A DNA stretch of 64,000 nt from Lonicera japonica (Eukaryota; Streptophyta; Magnoliopsida; Dipsacales; Caprifoliaceae), in the NCBI GenBank assembly GCA_021464415.1, contig CM038466.1, positions 47,429,356-47,493,355 of the forward strand, given 5' to 3'. Below the pieces are notes generated by a model. That model was not told the origin of the DNA. It made no database searches and saw only the letters and a program-made list of their open reading frames with translations. Below, piece by piece: positions 60,924 through 64,000 of the stretch (its first letter is position 1; each line of letters opens with the position of its first letter). The position numbers were made by a program, and so were the translations under genes.

Positions 60924-63178
60924 TGTAACACCCCCGCCTTAATTGTACAAGATAACACCCGTAGTTAAGGCCTGGGGCGTCACTGACCCATCTTAGTAGG
61001 ACTAAGATAGGTATATACGAATAATATAAGTCAACAACATACTGTATATAAAGCATTGATGGGTACAATATACAAAAATGATGTTAAAGCATTATAACAT
61101 GTACCATGTAGTGCAGATTTCATAAGCATAGTAATGATATGGGGTAGGTCAAGTTCATACATATATACATGCATAAATATAAAAAAAAAGGACTAATTAA
61201 AAGTGGATGTATTATAGGCAAGCCGTGACTTGCCGTACCATGATATACACAATCAAAATTATCAAAATACAAGTATCAGAGCTTCTAATTCGTTCCCGAA
61301 CCCATCGCGTCCTTGCCTTATTTGGATTCCTGAGTACCTGTAGGTTTTAGGGAAAGAACGGGGTGAGCTGTACGCTCAGTAGGGGTAAATAATCACAGAG
61401 AAAACACCATTCAATGGAAAACATGTATTCATTTAGTAATGCAATGCATATGCCAATGCAGGTTACCTCCCATGTGTCAACCATAGAATCACGTAGCTCG
61501 AATTTGCTAATGTTGATTCCAAATGCAAGGTGGCCCGACCGTCATCCGATAACAGTCATAAATTGGCCCAACAGCCTTATAGAATAACCCGGCCCATCGA
61601 CCTCAGAATATATCAATAGATCACAATTCTTGGACCTCAAGTCCTCAAATAGAATCATAACCACGGAACTACAGTGCCTTGCCAATTTGCATCTGTTCCC
61701 GGGCTCCACACCAGTGGCTAATAGGCGGCCATACATTGCTCCCCCAGGGGTTTAGGGCTTTTCAACCCAAGGGCACCGAGCCCTGCCTATTTTTCCCATC
61801 CCGGCAAGCACCATATAGATATAACCATCTGGTCTTGAGAGACACTAGCTCTCCATCATATTCACGAACCGCAGAATACTTCACAAAGGCAAATAATAGA
61901 ACCATGAATCAAGAAATTGATCCAGAGCTTGCCATAATCTTTCCGAGCCTTTGGTTGACACAATAATGATGTATACAGGATGCAAACATGCTCATTTATA
62001 CAACCATCAAGCAAACTATGCCATACCCACTCAAGTACAATCAATTATATATCTCTTGGTGTGTATAAATCAATCAATAGTTTCATTTTTCCCACAACCA
62101 ATACCCACACCACCAAGAGATATCGTATATGATTCCAATAACACAGTACAACCAGTGGGTAAGGCATATCATGCTTTAAATCATGCAAACATAGTATTAT
62201 AAATCAAATAACAATATAACCCCTTTTTATCTTCAAGTTTTTCATATGAATAATGATCAAAAATCATGATTCTCGAGTAATTAAAGCATAATATCGAGTT
62301 TTGAAAGCCATAGGACCCCTACCTCAATTTGTAGGCCAAAGGAAAGAAGAAAAGATGATAATCGGAGCCCACCTGACGAAATCCCAACGAAGATGATGAT
62401 GAATAGTGAATAAGTAGATGAGATGAAGGTTTGAAAGATTTGAAGCTTAAATCTTGGATTGAGGATGAAAGATGTGTAAAAAGCTCTCAAAGAACCCTTA
62501 AAAACGAGCTCTCACCTCTCTCTAAGTTCCCCTGAGGTTCTATCTCGAAAATATGGAAGAAGGAGGCTTAAAATAACGTAAAAATGGTGAAAACCGACTT
62601 ACTGTTGGACCATGATCGATCATGGTTTCCCCCATGATCGATCATGGAGTCCTCTGCCGACATATGCCTTATGGATCTGGAGCACTGTTTGTATTTTGGC
62701 CATAACGTTTCACTCGGAACTCCGATTGAGGTGATCTTTATATGAACGGAAAGGTATTTCAAATATCTACAACTTCCTAGTTGGAAGTTTCTCCAAATTA
62801 TGGACCAATCGTTCCCAGAAGTTCACCGAAGACAGCGCTCTGCCAAAGCGCCACCGAAAGACCAGAATTTAGCGATGGGCCAACTTCGGGCCCTGTTTTG
62901 GTCAACGAGGAGTGCGAATTGGACTTTGGCCAAAACACAAAAGTTGTAGAATGGCATGAATAGTAGACATCAACGAAGACCGAACCTTAATCGGCTAAGT
63001 AACGAAGAAATTACAATAGCTCAAAATTAGCCAAAATTAACAAATCGCGAAGAACCAAAACTTCCTATTTACCAACCGAAATTGATTCGGACCACCTGAA
63101 TCACCAAACGATCATTCATATATACATTAGGGAGTTAATATAACATAATTAACATTAGTTTAAATACAGGATGTTACA
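60924..63178 (-). mobile_element. Solo LTR, minus strand
   Basis: On the minus strand it begins TGTAACATCCTGTATTT and ends CGGGGGTGTTACA; 2255 bp. The perfect 5-bp duplication ttacc flanks it (60919-60923 and 63179-63183). Two perfect 16-bp palindromes CCATGATCGATCATGG lie at 62610-62625 and 62632-62647, upstream (minus sense) of a TTATTTTAAG TATA-like site at about 62570. Confidence 0.85.
62570..62647 (-). promoter_or_regulatory. LTR promoter: paired 16-bp palindromes
   Basis: CCATGATCGATCATGG occurs twice, 22 bp apart (start to start), about two helical turns, with a TATA-like TTATTTTAAG 30-40 bp downstream on the minus strand. The equal spacing suggests a phased protein-binding pair. Confidence 0.45.
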
Positions 63179-63183
63179 TTACC

Positions 63184-64000
63184 AAAGGATCTTCTCTTTG
63201 CAAATCCTTCATCATTCTCGAACATTGAACTGATCTTCCCCTTCTTCACTATCTTTTTGTGAATGAATGAAATTGTTTTATTATAATAAACCGGGCTTGC
63301 AGTCACTTCTCAGGTTGCCTCTATGAGAACCCGCACCCTCGTACCGGCATGTATTGCATGGTGTTCATCATAACAACAACTCCCTCATTCAAAAATGGTA
63401 TTGTATCATGCGACGTGTATATGATATTCTATGTAGACAAAGCCTGTACCCTCAGTTCACATTAAAAACCTCCTAATTGCACATCTTGACTTAATATGAC
63501 TAAGACTGGTGTGTCCTTAAGCATTATGATTTCATTATAATCACCATGTATCACAATAATCTCACCCCCTACCGGGATTTGATCTTTTGATGTAGGGAAG
63601 ACGGAAGATCCCTTACCTGGTGGATCCATGCGCGTATGAGCAATATGTTAAAGCTCATGGTATGTCGATAACTTGGAATTCAATGAGAAATTCAACTGGC
63701 CCATTTAGTAAACTCAATTCTACAGATCCTAACACTGGTCTTTTGGTATTGTCATAAGCCCTTACCGTTCCCGGGGATTCGTCCAAGCTATTTTCATAGA
63801 GTTCCAAGGCTTTGAAAGTTTTAAGTGGACAAACGTTTATGGTTTCCCCATTATTATCTATAAGAGCACCTTCGGGACTACCATTCATCTAGTTTCAATG
63901 GATATATAGAGAGCCTGGTCATGATTTCTCCCCAGCAGTGACAAGTCTTCATTTGAGAAAGATAAATTTTTTTACAGACTCAAGGTCCTGATCATGGCAG
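63184..64000 (-). pseudogene. Tat-type protease-region remnant, running off the window
   Basis: 63655-63888 (minus) encodes ALIDNNGETINVCPLKTF, VRAYDNTKRPVLGSVEL and EFQVIDIP, clearly homologous to the protease of the 17-kb element. The active-site region is altered (DNNGE for DNGS). 63430-63640 matches the protease C-terminal linker with stops. 63280-63330 matches the end region of the other element (46160-46195), so RT, RNase H and integrase have been deleted between them. The rest lies beyond the window. Confidence 0.7.

Overview
This is AT-rich plant nuclear DNA, most likely from a eudicot. The evidence is one multi-exon receptor-kinase gene with GT-AG introns, a pseudogene of a plastid-type ketol-acid reductoisomerase gene, and dense plant transposable elements (Tat/Ogre-like and other LTR elements, a Cassandra TRIM, CACTA, hAT, Helitron, Tourist-like and SINE). 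I cannot name the species. There is no sign of an operon, CRISPR array or functional RNA gene.

Layout. 1-4.2 kb: non-coding flank with a degenerate tandem repeat and a SINE. 4.3-21.1 kb: the only gene that looks intact, a five-exon LRR receptor-like kinase of the EFR/Xa21/At3g47570 type (1160 residues, non-RD kinase). Its introns hold a hAT-like element carrying two head-to-tail Helitrons (intron 2), and a cluster of large inverted repeats plus a hAT with a second hAT nested inside (intron 3). 21.1-26.35 kb: non-coding, with a diverged direct-repeat pair and old minus-strand Tat LTR pieces. 26.35-36.8 kb: a degenerate CACTA-like transposon that carries KARI gene fragments and has received a solo LTR, a non-autonomous LTR element with a PTB-protein gene fragment (itself split by another solo LTR), and two MITEs.

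37.28-54.33 kb: one 17-kb Tat-lineage (Ty3/gypsy) retrotransposon with a CCTGT target-site duplication. Sense gag-pol (with dual RNase H) lies on the minus strand. Between pol and the 3' LTR are two antisense genes on the plus strand: an intron-containing plant-mobile-domain gene and a DUF7745-like gene. The LTR promoter and both antisense promoters share one architecture, repeats of a CCGTACGG-type palindrome just upstream of TATAAATAG. The element lacks a normal 5' LTR; its 5' end is a 48-bp inverted copy of its own U5 end, so both outer ends are U5 ends.

54.6-64 kb: a Cassandra TRIM with 5S-rRNA-derived segments, then three solo LTRs with target-site duplications (one split by a further Tat solo LTR), and the start of another Tat protease-region remnant. 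The most interesting possible system is the retrotransposon with shared palindromic promoters and self-encoded antisense PMD genes. Related but different CpG-centred palindromes sit upstream of the TATA box in several other LTR families here.
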